In this document: positions 1-6,965 of the stretch, one piece after another
Layout of the letters: every line of letters begins with the position of its first letter
Position numbering within the stretch: position 1 is the first letter of the stretch
Assembly (NCBI GenBank): GCA_964540005.1
Contig: CAZILN010000171.1
Coordinates: forward strand, 1-6,965
DNA: 6,965 nt
Reading direction: 5' to 3'
From: CAZILN01 sp964540005
GTDB lineage: Bacteria > Bacteroidota > Bacteroidia > Bacteroidales > SM23-62
Notes under the pieces: model-generated
Database searches by the model: none
What the model saw: only the letters and a program-made list of their open reading frames with translations
Told to the model about the DNA's origin: nothing
Program-made: the position numbers and the translations under genes

Positions 1-29
1 TGTCAGGCAGATAATCATTAAGTAACCCC

Positions 30-103
30 ATCGGATCGGTTCATCGGATCGGTTCATCGGATCGGTTCATCGGATCGGTTCATCGGATCGGTTCATCGGA
101 TCG
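30..103. repeat. 13-bp tandem repeat array, 5.7 copies
   Basis: The unit ATCGGATCGGTTC occurs five times in perfect head-to-tail order (starts at 30, 43, 56, 69 and 82), followed by a sixth partial copy of nine bases at 95-103. All copies are identical. The unit is itself partly repetitive (ATCGG twice, then TTC), and each copy carries a GATC. Since 13 is not a multiple of three and the array lies just past the stop codon of the GH9 gene, it is non-coding with respect to that gene. Perfect identity suggests recent expansion by slippage, so copy number may differ between strains; that part is inference. Confidence 0.95.
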
Positions 104-114
104 ATCGATCCGAT
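95..114. repeat. 20-bp perfect palindrome capping the tandem array
   Basis: The last partial repeat copy runs straight into its own reverse complement, giving a perfect 20-bp palindrome centred between 104 and 105 (half-site ATCGGATCGA). In addition, CCCATCGGATCG at 27-38 is the exact reverse complement of CGATCCGATGGG at 106-117, so the whole array is bracketed by 12-bp inverted arms. In a minus-strand transcript, the single ATCGGATCG arm next to the GH9 stop could pair with any of the six downstream CGATCCGAT copies. It could act as a 3'-end stabilising hairpin or a terminator-like structure for the GH9 gene, but no T-tract follows, so intrinsic termination is not shown. Confidence 0.8.
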
Positions 115-118
115 GGGT

Positions 119-2578
119 CTATTCCTCATTAATTTTCTGAGCAGCCATAACCAGGAACATATAATTGGTCGATCCCCCTCCCATCACATATTCCGTCTGC
201 TGCCAGAAAAAAGGCCATACTTTTAATTCTGGAAAGTCGGGACGAATCAGGGCTGTTCCCGAGGCAACACCCCCCGGTATAAAGGACCAGTCAGCCCTGT
301 TTACACCGTAGGCTACCAGAACAGACTCCGAACCAATTCCAGAGGCAAAGGAAGCATTGTTTTCTCCGGGATGTACTCCCAGGACAAAATGCAACGCACT
401 CAGGAAGATCTCGTCGAATCCGCTTTCCGGCCAGGCTTTATGGAAGAAGTATTGTTCAACGCCATATTGCTGTATGTTCCAGCCTGCACCCCAGATCCTC
501 GGCCTGTACGGTACACCGTAAGGAGAGTCTGTCTTTGCCGCCTCCTTTACTGAAATCAAATGGTTCTCTACAGCCTGATCGATTTCTGCCCTGAATTCCT
601 TGTCATCTATCTTATCTATAACATGTGCCACTGCCCAGCCATGACGGCCGAGCCCCCTGATGATATCATCCTTCATTCCTATGAATGTCTTAACCAGCTC
701 CTCATCACCCGTAGCCAGTATTAACTCGGAAAGTGTAATAATTTTTGAACTCGCTCCCCGTACCTTGCCGTTTTCTGCTTCCCATAATGTAAGTGCAGTT
801 TCCAGTGCTTCTTTTGACAGTCCGGGATTACTCTCCTTAAGCACCCGCGAAGCTGCTGCTAGTCCGGCAGCCACCTGCAGGGACCGGCCAGGATTTTCTT
901 CTGTAAACACCCAGCGATCATCCATTATGTCCTCTCCTCCCTCATATACCCGGTTATCAGTCATGGAGGCTGCATCACCCAGCATCACATACTGCCTGAG
1001 ATCCGAACAGATGATCCCCCTGTATAAGCGTCCCAGTGACCTGTATCCACCCAGTACAGCCAGGAGACCATGCTCAATCTGCTGCAGGGCGTCAGATTTT
1101 CCGTCCGGTACATGTATCTCTACCAGACGGTTCTCCTGGTCTATCATTGTGGCATCATAATCCAGGCCGAATTCTTCAATCATCAGGGCCAGCTTCCATA
1201 CGGTACCTATCTGTGACTCCACCCTGAGATCATAATCCCCTGCATCATGCCACCCCCCCCTGTTCAGTCCGGGTACCGGTTCCAGCGGATCAAAATCAGT
1301 CAGCGTAGAGGATCCCTGCCTGTACCCGTCAAAATGATCGGTATCCAGGGGTGCCATGAGGGCATCATCCAGGTGGCAGGCATCATGCCACGCCCTGTAT
1401 TTCTCGTTGATGCGCATATGACACATCATGACAGGCAGGTAGTATTCCAGTACAGGCTGCCAGGCGTGGCGGTTATATACATCCGGACTTACCTGGAAAA
1501 CATGTGACATTCCCGACCGGTACTCAAACTGATATAATCCTGTCTGAGACACTTCAGTAAAATCATAAATAAAATAATTATAACGCAGGAACTCACCCCA
1601 GTAATCGGGTTGTCCTGCAGAAACCAGTTCCCTGCCTTCAGCAGTCATGCGGTAAAGACGCAACTCACCGGCATCCGTATCACTGCCATCCTGTTCAATA
1701 ACCACCTTCTTGGATTCCGCAGGATGATACCCCAGTTGGGAAACCTGAATGACCGGTTCATACATCCATCCGTCCACCACAGAGGGTGTGACCGTCCATT
1801 CCACCGCTCCCCGGGTAGCACCTGCAGGTATGGGAGTCCGGACAATGAACCATCCATTATTATGATTGGTACGGCCATCCCACAGCTCCAGCCCGCCTGT
1901 CCTGCTTTCTATCAGCAGGCGCTGTTTATCATTTTCCGGGGCCACTACCAGCCGCTTTCCGCTTGCCATTGCATCAGCAAGTATCTCCCCATGGTAATCG
2001 CGCACCGGTCCATTGGGCTGTGCAGGAAAGATACCCACCTGTTCATCCATCATATATGAGGCACCGAAAAGATCACCAGGAAATAATTCAAGATTGAATC
2101 CGACACTGCCAACCCATTCCTGGGGAAGCGGTTCTTCCAGATCAATCCTGATCCGGAAGGAACTTCCTTCAAGTGCACTTACACTGAGGCTGTATTTTAG
2201 CACAAGATCCGGGTAAATGACCGGATTAAAACCGGTGCTGTTCTTTGAGGTATCGGGGTACCAGAGCTGCTGGCTGACGGTTTGATTTTCAATATCCACT
2301 GCTCTTTTTCCCGTTTTAGGGACAGGCGACCATTGTCCGGGTGAAACCTCCAGCCTGAGATCACCATTTGACGCCACCCGTACGCCGTGTTGTATTATGG
2401 AAACACCGCTCTGATGCCCTTCAGGATAGGTATCAGAAAACACCATCACATTGAGTCCGGGCATCTCAAAATAAGCTTTATCATTTAGGATAAGGCCTTC
2501 CTGGGCCAGCACAGGACCCATGTTTATTGTGCATAACAGGATAATCCATGTTCCGGGAGCAGAAAATCGATGTTTCAT
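119..2578 (-). CDS. Exported glycoside hydrolase family 9 protein, atypical subgroup
   Basis: This 819-residue protein has a Sec signal peptide (about 1-25, likely cleaved after VLA at A25). An accessory beta-rich region of unknown role follows (about 30-270), then a CelD_N-type Ig-like domain beginning at VIQVSQLGYHP (276 to about 363), then an (alpha/alpha)6 GH9 catalytic domain (about 375-815). The GH9 signature GGWHDAGD is present: D445 and D448 match the nucleophilic-water and base aspartates. E796, in WQQTEYVMGGG near the C-terminus, matches the catalytic acid. Family members hydrolyse beta-glycans such as cellulose or act on related beta-linked sugars. The usual histidine motif (PHHR-like) before the acid is not visible; that region reads NNASFASGIGSES and later SFIPGGVASGT, so the substrate is uncertain. 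No type IX sorting domain or lipobox is seen, which suggests a periplasmic enzyme. It begins 77 bases after the propeller lipoprotein gene and may share its transcript; no clear promoter was recognised in that AT-rich gap. Confidence 0.92.
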   Translation of the reverse strand: MKHRFSAPGTWIILLCTINMGPVLAQEGLILNDKAYFEMPGLNVMVFSDTYPEGHQSGVSIIQHGVRVASNGDLRLEVSPGQWSPVPKTGKRAVDIENQTVSQQLWYPDTSKNSTGFNPVIYPDLVLKYSLSVSALEGSSFRIRIDLEEPLPQEWVGSVGFNLELFPGDLFGASYMMDEQVGIFPAQPNGPVRDYHGEILADAMASGKRLVVAPENDKQRLLIESRTGGLELWDGRTNHNNGWFIVRTPIPAGATRGAVEWTVTPSVVDGWMYEPVIQVSQLGYHPAESKKVVIEQDGSDTDAGELRLYRMTAEGRELVSAGQPDYWGEFLRYNYFIYDFTEVSQTGLYQFEYRSGMSHVFQVSPDVYNRHAWQPVLEYYLPVMMCHMRINEKYRAWHDACHLDDALMAPLDTDHFDGYRQGSSTLTDFDPLEPVPGLNRGGWHDAGDYDLRVESQIGTVWKLALMIEEFGLDYDATMIDQENRLVEIHVPDGKSDALQQIEHGLLAVLGGYRSLGRLYRGIICSDLRQYVMLGDAASMTDNRVYEGGEDIMDDRWVFTEENPGRSLQVAAGLAAASRVLKESNPGLSKEALETALTLWEAENGKVRGASSKIITLSELILATGDEELVKTFIGMKDDIIRGLGRHGWAVAHVIDKIDDKEFRAEIDQAVENHLISVKEAAKTDSPYGVPYRPRIWGAGWNIQQYGVEQYFFHKAWPESGFDEIFLSALHFVLGVHPGENNASFASGIGSESVLVAYGVNRADWSFIPGGVASGTALIRPDFPELKVWPFFWQQTEYVMGGGSTNYMFLVMAAQKINEE

Positions 2579-2655
2579 TCGTCTAGATTTATTAATTATT
2601 CAGAAATTGTATAATTGATCTGATACATTTTCCAGGGATAAAGATGGCAATTATC

Positions 2656-3600
2656 TCAATGCATTGAAAATTTCAAAATGTTTCCTTTTTTGCCCCTGCC
2701 CTCATTGGATATATACAGATCACCCGAAGGCGAAAAGCAGATGCCTTCCGGCTGTTTGAAGATCTTTTTATTAAGCTCCTGTATAGCCAGCACCTTGCTG
2801 TCACGATCCAGGATAATCAGCAATTTCCCTTTTGTGGAGATAATATATACCTCTCCTGTCAGAGGATGGATGGAAATTCCGGAAGCATGGAATGGAATGT
2901 CAGTTTCAGCAGCAGCCATTACTTTGCCAGTCTCTCTGGACAAGCGCATGAATGCATCCTTGTCCTTATAACTCCCGGCACTGTTCAGATCAAACAGGAA
3001 ATGTGGTGTTGTGATTAATTTTTTCGATTGAAGGTCAAAACGATAGACTGCCTCCTGATCCTCATAATTATCCCCGTTCACGAGCGAAGGAGATTCCTTG
3101 CACGTAATCAGCAGGGAATGGGTTTGTTTATCATATGCCAGCCCTTCAGTATCATTCTTTTTGGATAATGCAGTTTCCCAGATTTCAACCCTGTTTTCCC
3201 CGGTTTCAAAATCCTGCACCCCGAATAACACCCCGTCGTACCGCAGCACATAAGCCATCTTGCCAACTAAGGCAATATCCTCATAATCCCCATCCTTGCC
3301 AAATACATTTTTATGGTCTATTTTGCCGGTTTGTGGATTAAAAACATAAATGATCCCTCTTTCATCCTCCACACAGGCAATCCTGCCATCTTCCATATAT
3401 GATACTCCGGATATTTCCTCAAGGGATCCGGGCAAAGTATATTTTTCAACAGGTTTATGCAGATTATAGGGAATCTTACTTTCTGGGCCTAAGTTCAAGG
3501 CTGTGCGTTGATTTAATTGTACTAATGAACTTGTCTCAGCAGGACGGGTTTCTGTCCTGCTGCAACTGTAGATAAAAATAAAAAAAATACTGTATATCAG
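2656..3600 (-). CDS. SdiA-regulated family beta-propeller lipoprotein (start uncertain)
   Basis: The protein has the repeated motifs of the SdiA-regulated (YjiK-like) propeller family: LPGSLEEISGVSY, DYEDIALVGKMAYVL, NDTEGLAYD, HASGISIHPLTGEVYIIS and QPEGICFSPSGDLYISNEG. The biochemical role of this family is poorly known; acidic DxE motifs suggest metal or ligand binding. The only ATG, GTG or TTG start is a TTG at 3498, giving 280 residues with no export signal. Reading in frame upstream, however, gives a hydrophobic stretch ending in FIFIYSC followed by a polar linker SRTETRPAE, a convincing lipoprotein signal with the lipid cysteine at 3562-3564. The frame is open back to a TGA at 3604-3606, so I extend to the first CTG at 3600 (314 residues). 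The true initiator could be CTG, ATA or ATT, or an upstream start may have been lost through an indel in the 8-T run (minus strand). Confidence is high for the gene and low for the exact start. Confidence 0.82.
   Translation of the reverse strand: MIYSIFFIFIYSCSRTETRPAETSSLVQLNQRTALNLGPESKIPYNLHKPVEKYTLPGSLEEISGVSYMEDGRIACVEDERGIIYVFNPQTGKIDHKNVFGKDGDYEDIALVGKMAYVLRYDGVLFGVQDFETGENRVEIWETALSKKNDTEGLAYDKQTHSLLITCKESPSLVNGDNYEDQEAVYRFDLQSKKLITTPHFLFDLNSAGSYKDKDAFMRLSRETGKVMAAAETDIPFHASGISIHPLTGEVYIISTKGKLLIILDRDSKVLAIQELNKKIFKQPEGICFSPSGDLYISNEGRGKKGNILKFSMH
3537..3562. repeat. Short inverted repeat (9-bp arms, 8-base loop)
   Basis: CAGCAGGAC at 3537-3545 is the exact reverse complement of GTCCTGCTG at 3554-3562, separated by eight bases. 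It overlaps the codons just after the lipid cysteine of the propeller lipoprotein. No T-tract follows on either strand, so it is not an intrinsic terminator. It could be an mRNA hairpin near the translation start, an operator in the divergent region, or chance. Confidence 0.5.
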
Positions 3601-3729
3601 GGATCAAATTTCTGACTGCAGCCGGCAATTCCCGCTAAAAAGCAGCAAAGAGAGCAACCCGGTGCAGGAATTTCCAGCTTATCCCAACGATCTGACCCTT
3701 CGTCGGCCGGAATGTACAGGCCGGGACCT

Positions 3730-3765
3730 TATTTTTGAAATCCTGCCCGTCAGGTTTAAAATTTG
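3730..3765 (+). promoter_or_regulatory. Candidate Bacteroidota-type promoter for the receptor operon
   Basis: Bacteroidota primary-sigma promoters typically show TTTG near -33 and TAnnTTTG near -7. TATTTTTG at 3730-3737 fits the -7 element exactly but has no obvious TTTG at the right distance upstream. Alternatively, TTTG at 3734-3737 may be the -33 box, 19 bases before TAAAATTTG (3757-3765), which is one base longer than the consensus. The latter would place the transcript start roughly 15 bases before the receptor start codon. The region is AT-rich, so chance matches are likely, and the assignment is tentative. Confidence 0.35.
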
Positions 3766-3787
3766 CATAGAAAATATATGCAAAAAA

Positions 3788-5944
3788 ATGAAAAACCTGA
3801 TTGTCTTCACCACCCTGTTATCCTTTAACATAACTACATACTGCCAGACCACTATTCATGGTACCCTTACTACTGGCCGGGACCAGCCGGCTGTGGGAGC
3901 CAATATTTATATAAGGAATACATTTGAGGGTGCCACTTCCGATACTGCCGGAAGGTTCGTCCTGAAAACTACACTGACCGGTCCCCATACCCTGGTAATC
4001 AGCTATATCGGTTACCAGGCACATGAAGAAGCCATACTCCTGGACGGTAATGATATAGGTATGGATATAATCATCTTCGAAGAAGAAACCCAACTGAAAG
4101 AAGTAGTGATTGCTGCCGGGGTTTTTGAGGCCAGTGATGAAAAACAGTCAGTAGTTCTGAACACCCTTGACATGTCAACCAATGCAAATGGCTTCGGGGA
4201 TGTATATGCTTCCATTACTGCACTCCCGGGCATAAGCAAAGCCGATGATGAGGGAGGCCTGCTGGTCCGGGGAGGAGAGATATATGAGACAAAGACATTT
4301 ATTGACGGAATGCTTGTTGAGAGTCCATATACGGCCAAGCTGCCAAACATCCCTGTCAGGGGAAAATTCTCACCCATGCTATTCAGGGGTACTGTTTTCA
4401 GTACCGGAGGCTACTCTGCAGAATACGGACAGGCTCTGTCTTCAGCCCTGATATTAAACTCAATTGCCCTTCCTAAGAAAGATGAGATCAACCTGGCCCT
4501 TTATTCGGCAGCCCTTGACCTTACCCTCATAAAAAAATGGGACAAAAATTCCATCTCGTCCATATCCGATTACTCCAACATGGCTCCTTTCTACAAGCTT
4601 GTTAATTCGAATATCAAATGGGAAGAGGAGCCGCAAAACTTCACCCAGACTTTTGTATTCAGGCAAAAGATAAGGGAGAACGGCATGCTGAAAGCCATGG
4701 GGACTTTCAGTGCCGAACAGAGCAGCCTTTATTATCTGAATATGTCCTCCCTCGAAGATGAGTTGATCTCCATGAAGAACAGAAACGGTTTCATAATGGC
4801 CAGTTATAAGGATATTATCGGCTCGGACTGGCTCATCCATGCAGGTACCTCTATTACCTGCGAAAAGAAGATCACAGGAATAAATCTTGATGACATGGAT
4901 GAAAACCTGGCAGGTAATGAATTCAAACTGGTACTTTCAAAACAACTATCGGAAAGTACAAAGATCAGGTTCGGCGGGAATGTGTATAATAAATCCGTCG
5001 ACAGGGTATATGATTCCGAGAAATATGATACTTCCTTCAACTGGAACTTCGGAAATACCCTGAGTGCAGGCTTTGCCGAAGCAGATATCTTAATCGGCAA
5101 ACGTACAGCGATGCGTGCCGGTGCCAGGACGGAACACCTGAACCTGACAGATGAAACATACCTGTCGCCCAGGATGTCTGTGGCTTACAGCCTCAACAGG
5201 GCCGGCCAGCTTTCTTTCTCATACGGGTCCTTTTCACAGATGCCTGAAGACGGTTATCTGCTGTATGATCCCGGACTTACCTCAGAAAGGGCCGAACATC
5301 TAATATTAAACTACCAGTTGATAAGGAACAGCAGGATTTTCCGGATTGAAGGTTATTACAAGGATTATAACGGACTGGTCAGGTATGATTCATTATATGC
5401 CATGGATCCTGGATCATACGATAATAAAGGATCAGGATATGCACGCGGTATAGATATCTTTTATAAGGACACTAAAACAATCCCGAACGGGAATTTATGG
5501 ATCTCTTATTCCCTGATGGACAGCAGGAGGAAATACCGTGATTTTCCCGTCGAACTGACACCCGGATTTATTTCCCGGCATAACCTATCCCTGCAGTATC
5601 GTCAATATTTCAGCAGTATAGAATCTTATGCGGCTATCAACTATAACTTCAACTCCGGAAGGCCTTATGTCAATCCTAACCTGGGGTTGCAGAGACAGGA
5701 GTACACCAAATCTTATCATAACCTCAGCCTGAACCTGTTCCATTTTACCAAGATCCTGGGAAAGTTTACAATGTTTCACCTGCAGGTGACCAATCTGCTT
5801 GGAGCCGATCACGTATTCGGGTACAGGTTTGCCGGTTCTGTTGATGAATCAGGACTGTACCAGGCCTACCCTGTACTGCCTGTCAGCAAGAGATTCATAC
5901 TGTTCGGTATCTATGTTTCTTTTAAGGGAAAGCCTGAATTTTAG
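3788..5944 (+). CDS. TonB-dependent outer-membrane receptor with carboxypeptidase-regulatory-like N-terminal domain
   Basis: This 718-residue protein begins with a signal peptide (MKNLIVFTTLL, cleaved near C19/Q20). A carboxypeptidase D regulatory-like beta-sandwich follows (about 21-105; GATSDTAGRF and ISYIGYQ at 71-77), then a plug domain (about 108-225; LPGISKADDEGG, LVRGG at 159-163, FIDGM, FSTGGYSAEYGQ), and a barrel rich in alternating aromatic strands that ends in FGIYVSF. It would import a ligand across the outer membrane using TonB energy. The frame is open back to a GTG at 3662, but ATG 3788 is preferred because it directly precedes a clear signal peptide and follows an A-rich leader. 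At 718 residues it is clearly shorter than SusC proteins (about 1000), and no SusD gene follows, so the ligand is unknown. It is the first gene of an apparent operon with the two genes downstream. Confidence 0.93.
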   Translation: MKNLIVFTTLLSFNITTYCQTTIHGTLTTGRDQPAVGANIYIRNTFEGATSDTAGRFVLKTTLTGPHTLVISYIGYQAHEEAILLDGNDIGMDIIIFEEETQLKEVVIAAGVFEASDEKQSVVLNTLDMSTNANGFGDVYASITALPGISKADDEGGLLVRGGEIYETKTFIDGMLVESPYTAKLPNIPVRGKFSPMLFRGTVFSTGGYSAEYGQALSSALILNSIALPKKDEINLALYSAALDLTLIKKWDKNSISSISDYSNMAPFYKLVNSNIKWEEEPQNFTQTFVFRQKIRENGMLKAMGTFSAEQSSLYYLNMSSLEDELISMKNRNGFIMASYKDIIGSDWLIHAGTSITCEKKITGINLDDMDENLAGNEFKLVLSKQLSESTKIRFGGNVYNKSVDRVYDSEKYDTSFNWNFGNTLSAGFAEADILIGKRTAMRAGARTEHLNLTDETYLSPRMSVAYSLNRAGQLSFSYGSFSQMPEDGYLLYDPGLTSERAEHLILNYQLIRNSRIFRIEGYYKDYNGLVRYDSLYAMDPGSYDNKGSGYARGIDIFYKDTKTIPNGNLWISYSLMDSRRKYRDFPVELTPGFISRHNLSLQYRQYFSSIESYAAINYNFNSGRPYVNPNLGLQRQEYTKSYHNLSLNLFHFTKILGKFTMFHLQVTNLLGADHVFGYRFAGSVDESGLYQAYPVLPVSKRFILFGIYVSFKGKPEF

Positions 5945-5972
5945 AATTACAAATCATATCAACACCCTCAGC

Positions 5973-6620
5973 ATGAAAAAATTATTCCTTCTGTTCCTCT
6001 GTATGAATGGCATACTATCCTGGTGCCAGGATACTTCTTATTATCCTGTAATAAGGGAAATGATACTGCTTACTGATTCCGCCTATGAACTTGTCAATTT
6101 CCGGAAAATGTCAAATACCTGCGAGAGGGTTATTAATGTTTTGCCCGGAGAATGGTTGCCATACTATTATGGGGCATATGCATTGATTCAGATGAGTTTT
6201 CTCTCGGATGATGACCGGGAAAAGGATCTTTACTGCGAGCGGGCCCTTGTCTATATTGACACTGCCATGCAGATTGTCCCGGATCAATCGGAACTCCAGG
6301 TATTGAAAGCCATGTTGTTTTTCGCCATGATGGAGGTCAACCAGATGATTCGCGGGCCCATATATTTACCTAAAGCTATGGAGGCACTGAAAACGGCAGA
6401 AACACTCGATCCCGGCAATCCGAGAATCTACCTGCTCAGTGGCAGGAGTATTTTCTATACTCCGGAATTTTTAGGTGGCGGCAGGGAGGCAGCTCTGCCG
6501 GTCCTGGAAAATGCAATCCTCCTGTTCAGGGAGTTTGTACCGGCAACAAGCCTCCACCCGGACTGGGGTGAATCATCTGCCCTGGAGGTATACCGGCAGT
6601 GCCTGGCTGCAGAAAAATGA
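5973..6620 (+). CDS. Exported TPR-like protein
   Basis: This 215-residue protein has a signal peptide (MKKLFLLFLCMNGILSWC, cleavage near C18/Q19) followed by an alpha-helical body with degenerate tetratricopeptide-type repeats. Helix pairs include CERALVYIDTAMQIVPDQSE, and YLPKAMEALKTAETLDPGNP followed by RIYLLSGRSIFYTPEFLGGG. The C-terminal part FREFVPATSLHPDWGESSA resembles a conserved tail that I recall from small Bacteroidota TPR proteins encoded near TonB-dependent receptors. It is probably periplasmic and probably a protein-interaction module; no catalytic motif is visible. The frame is open further upstream into the receptor gene (to 5799), but ATG 5973 precedes the signal peptide and lies 28 bases after the receptor stop, which indicates co-transcription. 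The function is unknown. Confidence 0.87.
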   Translation: MKKLFLLFLCMNGILSWCQDTSYYPVIREMILLTDSAYELVNFRKMSNTCERVINVLPGEWLPYYYGAYALIQMSFLSDDDREKDLYCERALVYIDTAMQIVPDQSELQVLKAMLFFAMMEVNQMIRGPIYLPKAMEALKTAETLDPGNPRIYLLSGRSIFYTPEFLGGGREAALPVLENAILLFREFVPATSLHPDWGESSALEVYRQCLAAEK

Positions 6621-6663
6621 CAATCTTTAACTAAATTGCGTAATCTGTACGAAAAACGAATTC

Positions 6664-6965
6664 ATGGCAGCACAGAAGGGATTTAAACTTTTCAGGATAA
6701 AGTCCTGGCAGATCATAGTAGCAGTATCTATAGGCATTATTATCACCCTGCTTATTGAGCCGCGGGCATTTCTTTCTGCCAGGATTATGGCCAAGGTATC
6801 TGTTTACATCTTCCTGATGGGTGTCCCTTTCTGGAAGATGGTTGAATTTATTGAATGGAAGCTTGAAAAAAGTATACCCTGGCTGAAATATCCGGCCCGC
6901 CGGTTATTGCTGACAATCATTTTCCAGATCCTTCTGGTAACGGTCCTTATAGTCATATTCAATTT
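6664..6965 (+). CDS. N-terminus of probable LytS-family membrane histidine kinase (truncated by window edge)
   Basis: One hundred codons are visible before the window ends. The product starts MAAQKGFKLFRIKSWQ and has hydrophobic segments at about 16-32, 42-58 and 83-100. The second is followed by FWKMVEFIEWKLEKSIPWLK. This layout and the phrase GVPFWK...E are typical of the N-terminal membrane region of Bacteroidota sensor kinases with a His_kinase (LytS/YehU-like) domain, which usually pair with a LytTR response regulator. The kinase domain itself lies outside the window, so the assignment rests on resemblance of the membrane part. The start is ATG 6664, with an in-frame TAA at 6628-6630 just upstream and no other standard start between. 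It lies 43 bases after the TPR gene and is probably in the same operon. Confidence 0.68.
   Translation, partial: MAAQKGFKLFRIKSWQIIVAVSIGIIITLLIEPRAFLSARIMAKVSVYIFLMGVPFWKMVEFIEWKLEKSIPWLKYPARRLLLTIIFQILLVTVLIVIFN

Noticed and set aside
27..117. CRISPR array
   Set aside because: The units are only 13 bp, directly adjoining and without unique spacers, which is a simple tandem repeat.
660..1160. Open frame of 166 codons on the plus strand inside the GH9 gene
   Set aside because: It is antisense to a well-supported gene, has a low-complexity serine-rich translation and no recognisable motif.
1610..2059. Open frame of 149 codons on the plus strand inside the GH9 gene
   Set aside because: It is antisense to the conserved Ig-like and N-terminal parts of GH9 and shows no protein-like features.
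3537..3562. Intrinsic terminator
   Set aside because: The hairpin is not followed by a T-tract on either strand; the T-rich run lies before it on the minus strand.
3662..3787. N-terminal extension of the receptor from a GTG start
   Set aside because: The extra 42 residues would place charged sequence ahead of a clear signal peptide, and the stretch contains promoter-like elements, so ATG 3788 is the better start.
4012..4377. Open frame of 121 codons on the minus strand inside the receptor gene
   Set aside because: It is a shadow of the receptor plug-domain codons with no signal, domain or leader of its own.
5799..5972. N-terminal extension of the TPR gene overlapping the receptor
   Set aside because: It would bury the signal peptide starting at 5973 and simply reads the receptor coding sequence in another frame.
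3788..6620. SusC/SusD pair of a polysaccharide utilisation locus
   Set aside because: The receptor is about 718 residues rather than about 1000, and the following gene encodes a 215-residue TPR-like protein, not a SusD lipoprotein of about 500 residues.

Overview
The window looks like a chromosomal segment of a member of the Bacteroidota, probably the order Bacteroidales or Marinilabiliales. The signs are a TonB-dependent receptor with an N-terminal carboxypeptidase-regulatory-like domain, a SdiA-regulated type lipoprotein, an atypical GH9 enzyme, starts with A-rich leaders and no clear Shine-Dalgarno sequence, and the start of a LytS-type histidine kinase. Family assignments come from reading the translated proteins; no database search was run.

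Layout: bases 27-117 hold a 13-bp tandem repeat capped by a perfect palindrome, directly after the stop codon of the first gene. Two genes lie on the minus strand: a glycoside hydrolase family 9 protein (119-2578) and, upstream of it, a beta-propeller lipoprotein of the SdiA-regulated family (2656 to about 3600). Its ordinary start codon appears to be missing although an in-frame lipoprotein signal can be read. A divergent intergenic region of about 190 bases follows. Three genes then run on the plus strand: a 718-residue TonB-dependent receptor (3788-5944), a 215-residue exported TPR-like protein (5973-6620), and the first 100 codons of a probable membrane histidine kinase (6664 to the window edge).

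How they may work together: the plus-strand genes are spaced 28 and 43 bases apart and look like one operon for an outer-membrane receptor, an exported helper and a sensor kinase. The minus-strand pair may be co-transcribed (77-base gap) and encodes an exported carbohydrate-active enzyme and a surface or periplasmic propeller. There is no SusD homologue and the receptor is shorter than SusC, so this is not a classical polysaccharide utilisation locus. Whether the two divergent units serve the same substrate cannot be decided from the sequence. No RNA genes, insertion sequences or CRISPR arrays were seen, and no stretch over 300 bases lacks a gene.
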